A stretch of DNA of 5,711 nucleotides from Kiritimatiellia bacterium (GCA_017411125.1 JAFPNP010000259.1:1-5711); one strand, 5' to 3'; shown: positions 1-5,699, counted from the stretch's first letter. A program made the numbers and translations. Notes: a model not told the origin generated them from the letters alone.

Positions 1-276
1 CTGGGCGGAAGCGCAACCGATTACGAATCCGTCTGCGAACGCAAGACGGGCGAAGCGTTCGCCCTTGCGGCGCAGCTCGGCGCCCTAGCCGCCGGCGCGG
101 ACGACGCGCCGTACCGTCGATGGGGACTGGCCTACGGCGTTTTGTTCCAAATCAACGACGACATAGCGGACACCGGCGAAAGCGACTCGCTTCTGTCGTT
201 CAAGGCCGCTTGGGAGGAACGCCTGTCCGCCCTGTCAAAGGAAATCTTTCCCATATCCGACGTATTTGTGCTATAA
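1..276 (+). CDS. Polyprenyl (isoprenyl) diphosphate synthase, C-terminal part; 5' end outside window
   Basis: Frame 1 is open from the first base and ends at TAA 274-276, giving 91 residues of a protein whose start lies upstream. The family (farnesyl, geranylgeranyl or longer-chain diphosphate synthases) condenses isopentenyl diphosphate with allylic diphosphates in the cytoplasm. Seen: ERKTGEAF (about residues 13-20), matching the conserved Lys-Thr helix; then GLAYGVLFQINDDIAD (42-57), which contains the FQ pair and second Asp-rich motif DDxxD that binds Mg-diphosphate. Odd: only 34 residues follow DDIAD, whereas family members such as E. coli IspA have about 70, including a Lys-rich GKxxGKD...KxT loop that I cannot find. 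The last dozen codons (from about 238) are AT-richer than the rest, and the stop codon lies within the -10 box of the next gene. The tail may therefore have been truncated or replaced at the border of the R-M cassette, or this may be a naturally short subfamily. Product chain length cannot be assigned. Confidence 0.85.
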   Translation: MGGSATDYESVCERKTGEAFALAAQLGALAAGADDAPYRRWGLAYGVLFQINDDIADTGESDSLLSFKAAWEERLSALSKEIFPISDVFVL

Positions 277-277
277 T
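269..277 (+). promoter_or_regulatory. Extended -10 promoter (TGCTATAAT) of the R-M operon, probably giving a leaderless mRNA
   Basis: TGC at 269-271 followed by a perfect TATAAT at 272-277 forms an extended -10 element. The -35 region is poor (TCCCAT at the 17-bp spacing), which extended -10 promoters tolerate. Transcription should start about 7 nt downstream, near 284-286, and the methyltransferase ATG is at 286, so the 5' leader would be 0-2 nt. This agrees with the absence of any Shine-Dalgarno before that ATG. The box overlaps the stop codon of the prenyl synthase. The motif is seen directly; promoter activity and the start site are inferred. Confidence 0.65.
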
Positions 278-283
278 GTGTAT

Positions 284-291
284 CAATGAAA
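284..291 (+). repeat. Left copy of 8-bp direct repeat CAATGAAA at the cassette border
   Basis: CAATGAAA here spans the start codon of the methyltransferase and recurs at 1971-1978 over the start codon of the glycosidase, so the pair brackets the R-M genes. It could be a target-site duplication or recombination footprint, but ATG followed by AAA is common at gene starts and chance is a fair explanation. Confidence 0.3.
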
Positions 292-1230
292 TCGATAAAA
301 CTTTCAGTGCCGCATGTAGTGCAATATCAAGGTTCGAAGCGAATTCTCGCCCCGCAGATATTGCGCTACATGCCTAAACATTTCAAACGCATGGTTGAAC
401 CATTTGCCGGGAGTGCCGCAATGACGATTGCCGCAGCATCTGAAATGCGAGCGGAATCGTACCTTGTCAATGACCTTAACGGGCCGCTCGTGGGAATGCT
501 TGAAGCGGCAGTATCCAATCCTGACGATCTTTTGCGTAACTATGCCGCTGTGTGGGAAGCGCAATTCTCATTCCCTGAAGGCCATCTGGCGCATTTCTAC
601 GCAATTCGCGACAACTTCAATTCAGGTGATACCAGCCCGGCAAATATGCTGTATCTTCTATCCCGATGCGTAAAGGGGTCGGTTAGATACGGGAGAAACG
701 GGAATTTCAACCAGTCGCCGGACAAACGCCGGCATGGTACATCGCCTTCAAAATTGGCAAAAAACCTTGAGAGAGTATCCGCCTTGTTGAACGGAAAGTC
801 ACAATTCTCCTCCATTGACTACAGAGAGGTGTTTGAACGGACAGACGCCGGTGATGTGGTGTACATGGATCCACCATATCAGGGTGTATCGGATACACGT
901 GATTGCAGATACCTATCTGGCGTATCGTTTAACGAATTCGCCGAAGCACTGGATGAATTAAACCGGAAGGGAATAGATTTTCTGATAAGTTACGACGGGG
1001 CATGCGGGGGACGTGAATACGGGCAAAATCTTCCGGCAGAACTTGGCTGTCGGAAGGTAATGCTCGAGGCTGGACTTTCAAGTCAGGCGTTGCTTCTCGG
1101 TCGAAGGTCGGTTACATATGAAGCGCTTTACGTCAGCAAGGGACTGATTCCTCTAATGCCTTTGCCTTGTGTCAAAAACGGACAATCTGCACACGAACCG
1201 GATTTCTTTCCTGAGGCCGCATCATGGTGA
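286..1230 (+). CDS. Dam/D12-class adenine-N6 DNA methyltransferase of a type II R-M system
   Basis: A 314-residue protein predicted to transfer a methyl group from S-adenosylmethionine to the N6 of adenine in a specific DNA site, protecting host DNA from the nuclease encoded next. Motif order is that of alpha-class (Dam-like) enzymes: motif X-like YQGSKRILAPQIL (14-26), SAM-binding motif I VEPFAGSAAM (37-46), NDLNGPL (62-68), a central target-recognition region with GRNGNFNQSPDKRR (136-149), and catalytic motif IV DVVYMDPPYQG (190-200) with DPPY at 195-198. The C-terminal LLGRRSVTYEALYVS (270-284) also fits. Length is slightly above Dam (about 280). ATG 286 is the first start after an in-frame stop at 274-276, so the start is well fixed; it has no Shine-Dalgarno. 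The gene overlaps the HNH gene by 7 nt (1224-1230). G+C is lower than in the flanking genes, indicating transfer. The recognition site cannot be read from the sequence, and GATC specificity should not be assumed. Confidence 0.94.
   Translation: MKSIKLSVPHVVQYQGSKRILAPQILRYMPKHFKRMVEPFAGSAAMTIAAASEMRAESYLVNDLNGPLVGMLEAAVSNPDDLLRNYAAVWEAQFSFPEGHLAHFYAIRDNFNSGDTSPANMLYLLSRCVKGSVRYGRNGNFNQSPDKRRHGTSPSKLAKNLERVSALLNGKSQFSSIDYREVFERTDAGDVVYMDPPYQGVSDTRDCRYLSGVSFNEFAEALDELNRKGIDFLISYDGACGGREYGQNLPAELGCRKVMLEAGLSSQALLLGRRSVTYEALYVSKGLIPLMPLPCVKNGQSAHEPDFFPEAASW
1213..1216 (+). promoter_or_regulatory. Weak Shine-Dalgarno (GAGG) for the HNH nuclease
   Basis: GAGG lies 7 nt before ATG 1224, inside the last codons of the methyltransferase. 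With the 7-nt overlap of the two reading frames (ATGGTGA at 1224-1230), it suggests translational coupling: ribosomes finishing the methylase can restart on the nuclease, so methylase is made first. Confidence 0.5.
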
Positions 1231-1976
1231 AACTGCCCAAGAAAATACGAGACAGGCTTGAAGCCGTTTCTGCAAAACGTCCGCGCACGGTCATTCAGCA
1301 CATTTTAAAGCACGGTAGTATTTCGACGCAGGAACTCTTGGAAGTTTATGGATATGAACATCCTCTGCGGGCAATACGCGATGTCCGTGAACTTGGTATT
1401 CCAATTGTCACTACGAAGGCAAAGGACAAAACTGGCAAGTCAATTGCCAAATACAGATTCGGTGACTTGACGAAATGGGATGGCATTCCCGGAAAGGCAT
1501 CTGGTCGCACGGCGTTGGCAAAAGCACTGAAAAAAGCATTGATCGAGAAATTCGGAACCCGCTGTTTCATCTATCTTGAAACGATGGACGCCGCTTCGCT
1601 TCAGGTCGACCACCGCGTGCCATATGAGATTGGCGGTGAAACATCGACAGAAAATGTTGAAAATTTCATGTTGCTGTGCCCTTCTGCAAATCGTGCAAAA
1701 TCATGGACATGCGAGCATTGTGCAAACTGGATACGCAAAGATCCATCGTTCTGTATCAGATGCTTTTGGGCACATCCGGAAGATTATGACCATGTGGCAG
1801 GAAAATCCCAAAAAGTTGTGACGGTTGTGTTCACCGGCGATGAGATTGAAGATTACAAACGTCTAATAAGCATTTCAGGAGAGACAGGTGCGCAAGCCAC
1901 TATCAAGCGTATCCTGCATGAGAAATTCAACGATATTACAATACAACGCGAACACAAAAAGGAGTACAGACAATGA
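1224..1976 (+). CDS. HNH-family restriction endonuclease with N-terminal winged helix
   Basis: A 250-residue protein, probably the DNA-cutting partner of the adjacent methyltransferase. Residues about 19-82 resemble a winged-helix DNA-binding domain; TQELLEVYGYEHPLRAIRDV (35-54) followed by RELGIPIVTT fits the wHTH seen in HNH-type restriction enzymes. The HNH core is LQVDHRVPYEIGG (126-138) with D129-H130, then ENFMLLCPSANRAKS (146-160) with N147 and N156 in the usual second and third positions (an H-N-N variant). A second zinc ribbon follows: CEHC (163-166) and CIRC (177-180), then FWAHPEDYDHVA (181-192). Odd: in the core, the usual paired cysteines are reduced to C114 (CFIY) and C152 (CPSA), so the structural zinc of the HNH fold appears lost or displaced. 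The C-terminal residues (about 236-250, Lys/Arg/Glu-rich) may read into DNA of the downstream gene's leader. The stop overlaps the next gene's start (ATGA). A homing or nicking HNH enzyme is a weaker alternative, because the methylase pairing argues for type II R-M. The target site is unknown. Confidence 0.88.
   Translation: MVKLPKKIRDRLEAVSAKRPRTVIQHILKHGSISTQELLEVYGYEHPLRAIRDVRELGIPIVTTKAKDKTGKSIAKYRFGDLTKWDGIPGKASGRTALAKALKKALIEKFGTRCFIYLETMDAASLQVDHRVPYEIGGETSTENVENFMLLCPSANRAKSWTCEHCANWIRKDPSFCIRCFWAHPEDYDHVAGKSQKVVTVVFTGDEIEDYKRLISISGETGAQATIKRILHEKFNDITIQREHKKEYRQ
1937..1942 (+). promoter_or_regulatory. Candidate -10 box (TACAAT) for the GH27 gene inside the nuclease gene
   Basis: TACAAT matches the -10 consensus at 5 of 6 positions and sits 31 nt before the glycosidase ATG, which would give a leader of about 24 nt carrying the Shine-Dalgarno. 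No good -35 is found at 16-18 bp spacing. It could let the glycosidase be expressed independently of the R-M operon, but this is an AT-rich coding stretch and the match may be accidental. Confidence 0.25.
1959..1964 (+). promoter_or_regulatory. Strong Shine-Dalgarno (AAGGAG) of the GH27 gene
   Basis: AAGGAG lies 8 nt before ATG 1973 and fixes that start. It lies wholly within the last codons of the HNH nuclease (encoding part of the Lys-Lys-Glu stretch), so the nuclease's C-terminus and the glycosidase's initiation signal share the same bases. Confidence 0.8.
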
Positions 1977-1978
1977 AA
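1971..1978 (+). repeat. Right copy of 8-bp direct repeat CAATGAAA at the cassette border
   Basis: This is an identical copy of 284-291, lying over the ATGA overlap between the nuclease stop and the glycosidase start. It coincides with the point where base composition returns to GC-rich. Its significance is uncertain. Confidence 0.3.
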
Positions 1979-4081
1979 AGACTGGTTTGCGCGGCGTGTG
2001 CCGCGTTCACGGCGTTCGCCGCAACGGCGGTGCAGACCGTATGGCTGGACGAGATGAATCTGTCCACGATGGACACCGGCTGGGGCAGCCCGCGCAAGAA
2101 CAAATCCGTCGACGGCAACCCGCTGCGTCCGGGCGGCAAAACGTTCGCGCGCGGCGTGGGTACGCACGCGGTGTCCAGCTACACGGTGATTGCGGACGGG
2201 AAGGTCAAGTCCTTTGACGCGATTGTCGGCCTGGACGCCGAGGTCGGGAAGACGACCGGCTCGATCAAGTTCATCGTGAACGCGGACGGGAAAAAGGTTG
2301 CCGAATCGCCCGTCATGGGTTCCGAAACCAAACCGTTCGCGCTGCATGCCGATCTGGCCGGCGCGAAAACCGTCGAGCTTTTCGTATGCGACAACAACGA
2401 CGGCATCGACTTCGACCACGCCGACTGGTGCGACGCCCGTTTCACCGTGGAGGACGGAACGACGCTCCGCCCCGGTTCCGGCGTTCGCCAACTCGGCATC
2501 CTCACGCCGCCGCTTCCCGAGACGCCCCGGATCAACGGCCCGAAAGTGTATGGCGTGCGTCCCGGCCGCCCGATACTTTACAGACTTCCCGTCTCCGGCA
2601 TTCGTCCGATGGAATATGCAGCGTCCGGACTGCCGGCTGGCGTGACGTTCGACGCGGCAAAGGGAATCCTCTCCGGCTCGGTCGCGGAGCGCGGCGAGTA
2701 CGCCGTGCGCTTCACCGCGAGAAACGCAAAGGGCGAAACCGCCGGTACGCTCAAGATCGTCGTCGGCGACAAGATCGCCCTCACGCCGCCGATGGGCTGG
2801 AACAGCTGGAACTGTTTCGCATCGCGTGTCACCGCGCAGGACATCCGCAACGCCGCCGACGTGTTCGACAAGTCCGAACTGGCCAACCACGGCTGGTGCT
2901 ACGTGAACATCGACGATTACTGGCAGAAACGCGTCGCCGAGACGCGCGATCCAACGTTCATCGGCCCGGCGCGCAATCCCGACGGCACGATCGCCGTGAA
3001 CAAGCGCTTCCCGTCGATGAAAGGACTTGCGGACTATGTACACTCCAAGGGTCTCAAGATCGGCCTCTACTCTTCGCCCGGCCCGTGGACCTGCGGACGC
3101 TGCGCCGGAAGCTGGAAGCACGAGTGGCAGGACGCGCAGACGTACGCTGAATGGGGATACGACTATCTCAAATACGATTGGTGCGGATACGGGGTCGTCG
3201 CCGACAGCGTGCGCAAAGGATCGGGCGTGGCGAACCGTTCGCTGCCCTATCGCCTGATGGGCGAAGCTCTCGCCGCGCAGAAGCGCGACATCGTGTTCTC
3301 CCTCTGCCAGTACGGCATGGCGGACGTTTCGACCTGGGGCGAAAACGTGGGCGGACACTGCTGGCGCACGACAGGCGACATAACGGACACCTGGCATTCG
3401 ATGAGCCGCATCCTCGACGCGCAGGCCGACCTCTGGCCTTTTGCGAAACCAGGCGCATGGAACGATCCAGACATGCTCGTGCTCGGCCCGCTCGGCTGGG
3501 GCAACATCCATCCCACGCGCCTCACGCCCAACGAACAGTACACCCACATGTCCTTCTGGTGCATACTCTGCTCGCCGCTCCTCATCGGCTGCGACATGAC
3601 GAGGATAGACCCCTTCACAATGTCGCTCCTAACGAACGACGAGGTGCTGGAGACGAACCAAGACCCGCTCGGCGCGGCCGCCGCGCGCGTTTCGGTGCAG
3701 AACGGGAACGAAGTATGGGCCAAACCCATGTCCGACGGATCGCTCGTGTTCGCGCTCTACAACAAGAACCGCCACGACGCCCGCATTTCCGTGAATTTCG
3801 CCGCGCTCGGCCTCGTTGGCGACTGGCGAGTGCGCGACCTGTGGCGCCAGCAGGATCTCGGAATCTTCTCCGGCAGCTACTCGACGGAGGTGTGGCCGCA
3901 CGCCACCACGCTCGTCAGGCTGTTCCCGACGGACGCCTCCGCACATCTTGCGCCCGGCGTGCGCGACGTGCGCGACAACGCGATCTACATTCAGTTCGAG
4001 CGCGTGCGTCCGGTCGACAAGCCCGGCCGCGCCAAAAGCCTTGCAGAACCTTGCACGGATTGTTCGCGCAGACGCCGCTGA
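1973..4081 (+). CDS. Secreted GH27 glycosidase (alpha-galactosidase type) with NPCBM and Ig-like domains
   Basis: A 702-residue exported enzyme predicted to remove terminal alpha-galactosyl (or alpha-N-acetylgalactosaminyl or related) residues from polysaccharides or glycoconjugates. A type I signal peptide covers about 1-19 (basic MKR, hydrophobic Ala-rich core, cleavage likely after ATA19). Residues about 22-160 form an NPCBM carbohydrate-binding domain (GVGTHA at 61-66, DHADW at 148-152). About 190-265 form a putative Ig-like He_PIG domain (GLPAGVTFD at 219-227, then GILSG). The catalytic barrel starts at LTPPMGWNSWN (270-280) and contains NIDDYW (312-317), YLKYDWC (398-404) with predicted nucleophile D402, RTTGDI (465-470) with predicted acid/base D469 by the R-x3-D alignment to human alpha-galactosidase A, and WNDPDML (496-502). 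A C-terminal beta-sandwich ends near residue 651. About 50 further residues follow, with a VRDVRD repeat and a CxxC before four arginines; these are not part of the standard fold. Start is supported by AAGGAG 8 nt upstream. The start overlaps the nuclease stop by 4 nt, so R-M readthrough may contribute to expression. Exact substrate is not determinable. Confidence 0.94.
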   Translation: MKRLVCAACAAFTAFAATAVQTVWLDEMNLSTMDTGWGSPRKNKSVDGNPLRPGGKTFARGVGTHAVSSYTVIADGKVKSFDAIVGLDAEVGKTTGSIKFIVNADGKKVAESPVMGSETKPFALHADLAGAKTVELFVCDNNDGIDFDHADWCDARFTVEDGTTLRPGSGVRQLGILTPPLPETPRINGPKVYGVRPGRPILYRLPVSGIRPMEYAASGLPAGVTFDAAKGILSGSVAERGEYAVRFTARNAKGETAGTLKIVVGDKIALTPPMGWNSWNCFASRVTAQDIRNAADVFDKSELANHGWCYVNIDDYWQKRVAETRDPTFIGPARNPDGTIAVNKRFPSMKGLADYVHSKGLKIGLYSSPGPWTCGRCAGSWKHEWQDAQTYAEWGYDYLKYDWCGYGVVADSVRKGSGVANRSLPYRLMGEALAAQKRDIVFSLCQYGMADVSTWGENVGGHCWRTTGDITDTWHSMSRILDAQADLWPFAKPGAWNDPDMLVLGPLGWGNIHPTRLTPNEQYTHMSFWCILCSPLLIGCDMTRIDPFTMSLLTNDEVLETNQDPLGAAAARVSVQNGNEVWAKPMSDGSLVFALYNKNRHDARISVNFAALGLVGDWRVRDLWRQQDLGIFSGSYSTEVWPHATTLVRLFPTDASAHLAPGVRDVRDNAIYIQFERVRPVDKPGRAKSLAEPCTDCSRRRR
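3959..3976 (+). repeat. Tandem duplication of a 9-bp unit (GTGCGCGAC) in the GH27 tail
   Basis: Two head-to-tail copies (3959-3967 and 3968-3976) encode Val-Arg-Asp twice in the C-terminal extension. A third identical 9-mer occurs at 3830-3838 within the beta-sandwich (WRVRDLW). Probably slippage or codon bias in GC-rich DNA, with no evident regulatory role. Confidence 0.6.
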
Positions 4082-4126
4082 GTCGCCACTTGGCAGGGCG
4101 CGACGGCGCGTCGAGGACGCCGCACC
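4082..4126. other. 45-bp convergent intergenic gap, with a small hairpin
   Basis: The gap separates the convergent GH27 and GlgA genes. It contains CGACG-GCG-CGTCG (4101-4113), a 5-bp stem with a 3-nt loop, and an alternative pairing of GGCG (4105-4108) with CGCC (4118-4121). Neither has a following T-run on either strand, so a shared bidirectional terminator is possible by position but weakly supported. Confidence 0.35.
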
Positions 4127-5686
4127 CTACCGATGCGCCGACGTATCATCCGAGAAATCGCGCACGAGCGCGCGATGGAGCATTCTCTCGTACAGAGAAA
4201 TGTATTCCCGTGCGCACGTTTCGTGGTTAAACCGGCGCAACGACTCTTCCATGATGCGGGCGATTTCGGCTTCGCGAACTTCCGGCGCACGGTGCCAGAA
4301 CGCCATAGCCTGGTCCATCGCCCAGAAAAGGCCGTTCGAATCGTAGGTGTCGAAGCGAAAGCCGTTGCCGACGTGGCGGTCGGCGTCAAGCGGCTCGACG
4401 GTGTCGTGCAGGCCGCCGGTGTTGTGGGCGACGGCAAGCGAACCATAGATCGGAGCCTGCATCTGCGGCAAGCCGCATGGCTCGAAAAGCGACGGCATCA
4501 GCATGAAGTCGCTTGCGGCAAAGCCTAGCTGCGAAAGGCGTCCGTCGAAGTCGTGCATCGCTAGACGGCCCTGCAGTCCATGGAAATTGAGAATGTCCCA
4601 AAACGGCTGCTGGAATGCGCCGTTGGCGACGATTGCAATCTGTGCGCCGTCCTGCCAGTATTTGTCGAGGAAGCGGTATAGGATGTCCGTGAGAAGCTGC
4701 GGACCCTTCTGGACGGGATCGAGACGGCTTGGCCAGAAGAAGAGCGGCGCATCGGCGTTTTCCGCAAGCCCCATCGCTCTCTGGAAAGCAAGCTTGTTTT
4801 TACGCTTGGCCTCGCGGTGGTCTTTGGGGCCGTAGCGGAAAGGAATCTTATCGTCGGTGGCTGGATTGTCCGAGCTGTCGGGCGCGTTGAGGATGCCGGC
4901 GGCGCATCCGGCGTGGAACTTGCCGCGTATCTCGTTGCGGATCGAATCCGGTATGAAGTCGTGCCATCCGTTCACAATCTCCTGCAGGAAGGTTGGCGAG
5001 ACGGTGTTGATGAAGTGCGCGGCGAAAATGCCGGACGCCTGGAAGTCTACGGGGTTCACATCCCGGCTCTCGAAGTAGTTGAACGGAGGGCGCTCGTAGT
5101 ACAGGTTGCCCCAGAACTCCGCGGCGTCTATGCCGGCGTCCTCTATCTGCGCAAGCGTAAGCTTGTGCGTGTGGATGTTGTGCACGGTAAAGAGGCACGG
5201 AATGCCCATGCGCCGGGCGGCGGCAGGGATGAGGCCTGTCATCCAGTCGTTGCAGTGGATAAGATCCGGCTGCACTTCGGGAATCACGTGGTTTACCACT
5301 TCGCGCTGGAAGGCAAGGGAAAGTTTCGCGTTCCCGTCTCCGCGAGAGTAGACGTGGTCGCGGTAGTAGAAGCAGCGGTCTTCGGCGAGGTGTATGCGTT
5401 CGCGGGACATTCTGCTCTTGTAGAGGCGCAGCTCGTCGGCCACGAGCTGCCCGGTCTCCTCGTGGAACATCCGGCGGTAGTGCGGCAGCGCAACGTGAAC
5501 GTCGGCGCCGAGGTCGAACAACGCCCCGACAAGCGACGCGGACACGTCCGCCATGCCGCCCGCCTTCGCGCTCATCCGCCCTGCCAGGTTTCCCATTCCC
5601 TCCGGCAGATACGTTATCTCGGGCGTGACGATTAATATGCGCGGGTTCTTCTTTCCCGTTGCTCTTCCTGAATAGTTTACGGCCAT
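4127..5686 (-). CDS. glgA: Glycogen/starch synthase, GT5 family (GlgA)
   Basis: A 519-residue cytoplasmic glucosyltransferase predicted to add glucose from ADP-glucose (possibly UDP-glucose) to the non-reducing end of alpha-1,4-glucan, building storage glycogen. Seen: N-terminal strand RILIVTPEI (16-24); the nucleotide-sugar-binding Lys motif KAGGMADVSASL (41-52), matching KTGGLADV of bacterial GlgA; HCNDW (144-148); FTVHNIHTHK (166-175); AGILNAPDSSDNPATD (263-278), matching the family's NGID...WNPATD; SRLDPVQKG (320-328) with R321 and K327; and FEPCGLPQM (401-409) with E402, followed by NTGGLHDTV (422-430). Length is slightly above the usual 480. Odd: 17 residues lie between the strand-1 Glu and the KxGG lysine, where E. 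coli GlgA has 5, so there is about a 12-residue insertion (YLPEGMGN region) beside the active site; the central loops also differ. The start at 5686 is supported by AAGGA 8 nt upstream. The gene converges on GH27 and no other glg gene is visible here. The reading is firm; the sugar donor is inferred from the family. Confidence 0.92.
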   Translation of the reverse strand: MAVNYSGRATGKKNPRILIVTPEITYLPEGMGNLAGRMSAKAGGMADVSASLVGALFDLGADVHVALPHYRRMFHEETGQLVADELRLYKSRMSRERIHLAEDRCFYYRDHVYSRGDGNAKLSLAFQREVVNHVIPEVQPDLIHCNDWMTGLIPAAARRMGIPCLFTVHNIHTHKLTLAQIEDAGIDAAEFWGNLYYERPPFNYFESRDVNPVDFQASGIFAAHFINTVSPTFLQEIVNGWHDFIPDSIRNEIRGKFHAGCAAGILNAPDSSDNPATDDKIPFRYGPKDHREAKRKNKLAFQRAMGLAENADAPLFFWPSRLDPVQKGPQLLTDILYRFLDKYWQDGAQIAIVANGAFQQPFWDILNFHGLQGRLAMHDFDGRLSQLGFAASDFMLMPSLFEPCGLPQMQAPIYGSLAVAHNTGGLHDTVEPLDADRHVGNGFRFDTYDSNGLFWAMDQAMAFWHRAPEVREAEIARIMEESLRRFNHETCAREYISLYERMLHRALVRDFSDDTSAHR

Positions 5687-5694
5687 CTATACAT

Positions 5695-5699
5695 TCCTT
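5695..5699 (-). promoter_or_regulatory. Shine-Dalgarno (AAGGA) of the glycogen synthase gene
   Basis: On the minus strand AAGGA precedes ATG 5686 by 8 nt and fixes this start. Another minus-strand ATG at 5692-5694 is out of frame. The promoter would lie beyond the right end of the window. Confidence 0.7.

Larger units (their letters stand above)
240..1976 (+). other. Probable horizontally acquired R-M cassette (methyltransferase plus HNH nuclease)
   Basis: This stretch is clearly less GC-rich than its surroundings: hand counts give 27/60 G+C at 601-660 and at 1681-1740, against 48/60 at 61-120 and 41/60 at 3481-3540. Codon use changes accordingly, with many codons ending in A or T. The shift begins near 240, within the last codons of the prenyl synthase, and ends almost exactly at the ATG of the glycosidase (1973). 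No integrase, transposase, terminal inverted repeats or tRNA are visible, so the transfer mechanism is unknown. Edges are approximate. Confidence 0.6.

Noticed and set aside
120..377. 85-residue plus-strand frame across the prenyl synthase end and methylase start
   Set aside because: Two supported coding regions in frame 1 occupy the same bases, and this frame crosses the promoter with no motif of its own.
286..1230. GATC (true Dam) specificity for the methyltransferase
   Set aside because: The central recognition region does not visibly match Dam, and GATC occurs many times across the window, so neither motif nor site avoidance supports it.
1973..2032. Lipoprotein signal in GH27 (cysteines at residues 6 and 9)
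   Set aside because: Residues before the cysteines do not fit a lipobox, while a normal AxA-type cleavage site follows at residue 19.
1853..3547. 564-residue open frame on the minus strand, antisense to GH27
   Set aside because: It runs opposite a gene with clear signal peptide, domains and catalytic motifs. Its Arg/Val/Ala/His-rich translation has no recognisable motif, and GC-rich codon bias readily leaves antisense frames open.
4095..4128. Possible bidirectional terminator between GH27 and glgA (AGGG 4095-4098 with CCCT 4125-4128; CGACG/CGTCG stem)
   Set aside because: Stems are short, the pairings compete with each other, and neither strand has a T-run after them. Short self-complementary runs are expected in such GC-rich DNA.
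3151..4230. 359-residue plus-strand frame overlapping the GH27 3' half and running into glgA
   Set aside because: It is Arg/His/Pro-rich with no domain, and lies inside the GH27 barrel and beta-sandwich coding sequence in another frame.
4817..5635. 272-residue plus-strand open frame over the glycogen synthase gene
   Set aside because: It is a shadow of GlgA, whose family motifs are unambiguous on the minus strand. The translation is low-complexity Val/Arg/Gly-rich with no motif.
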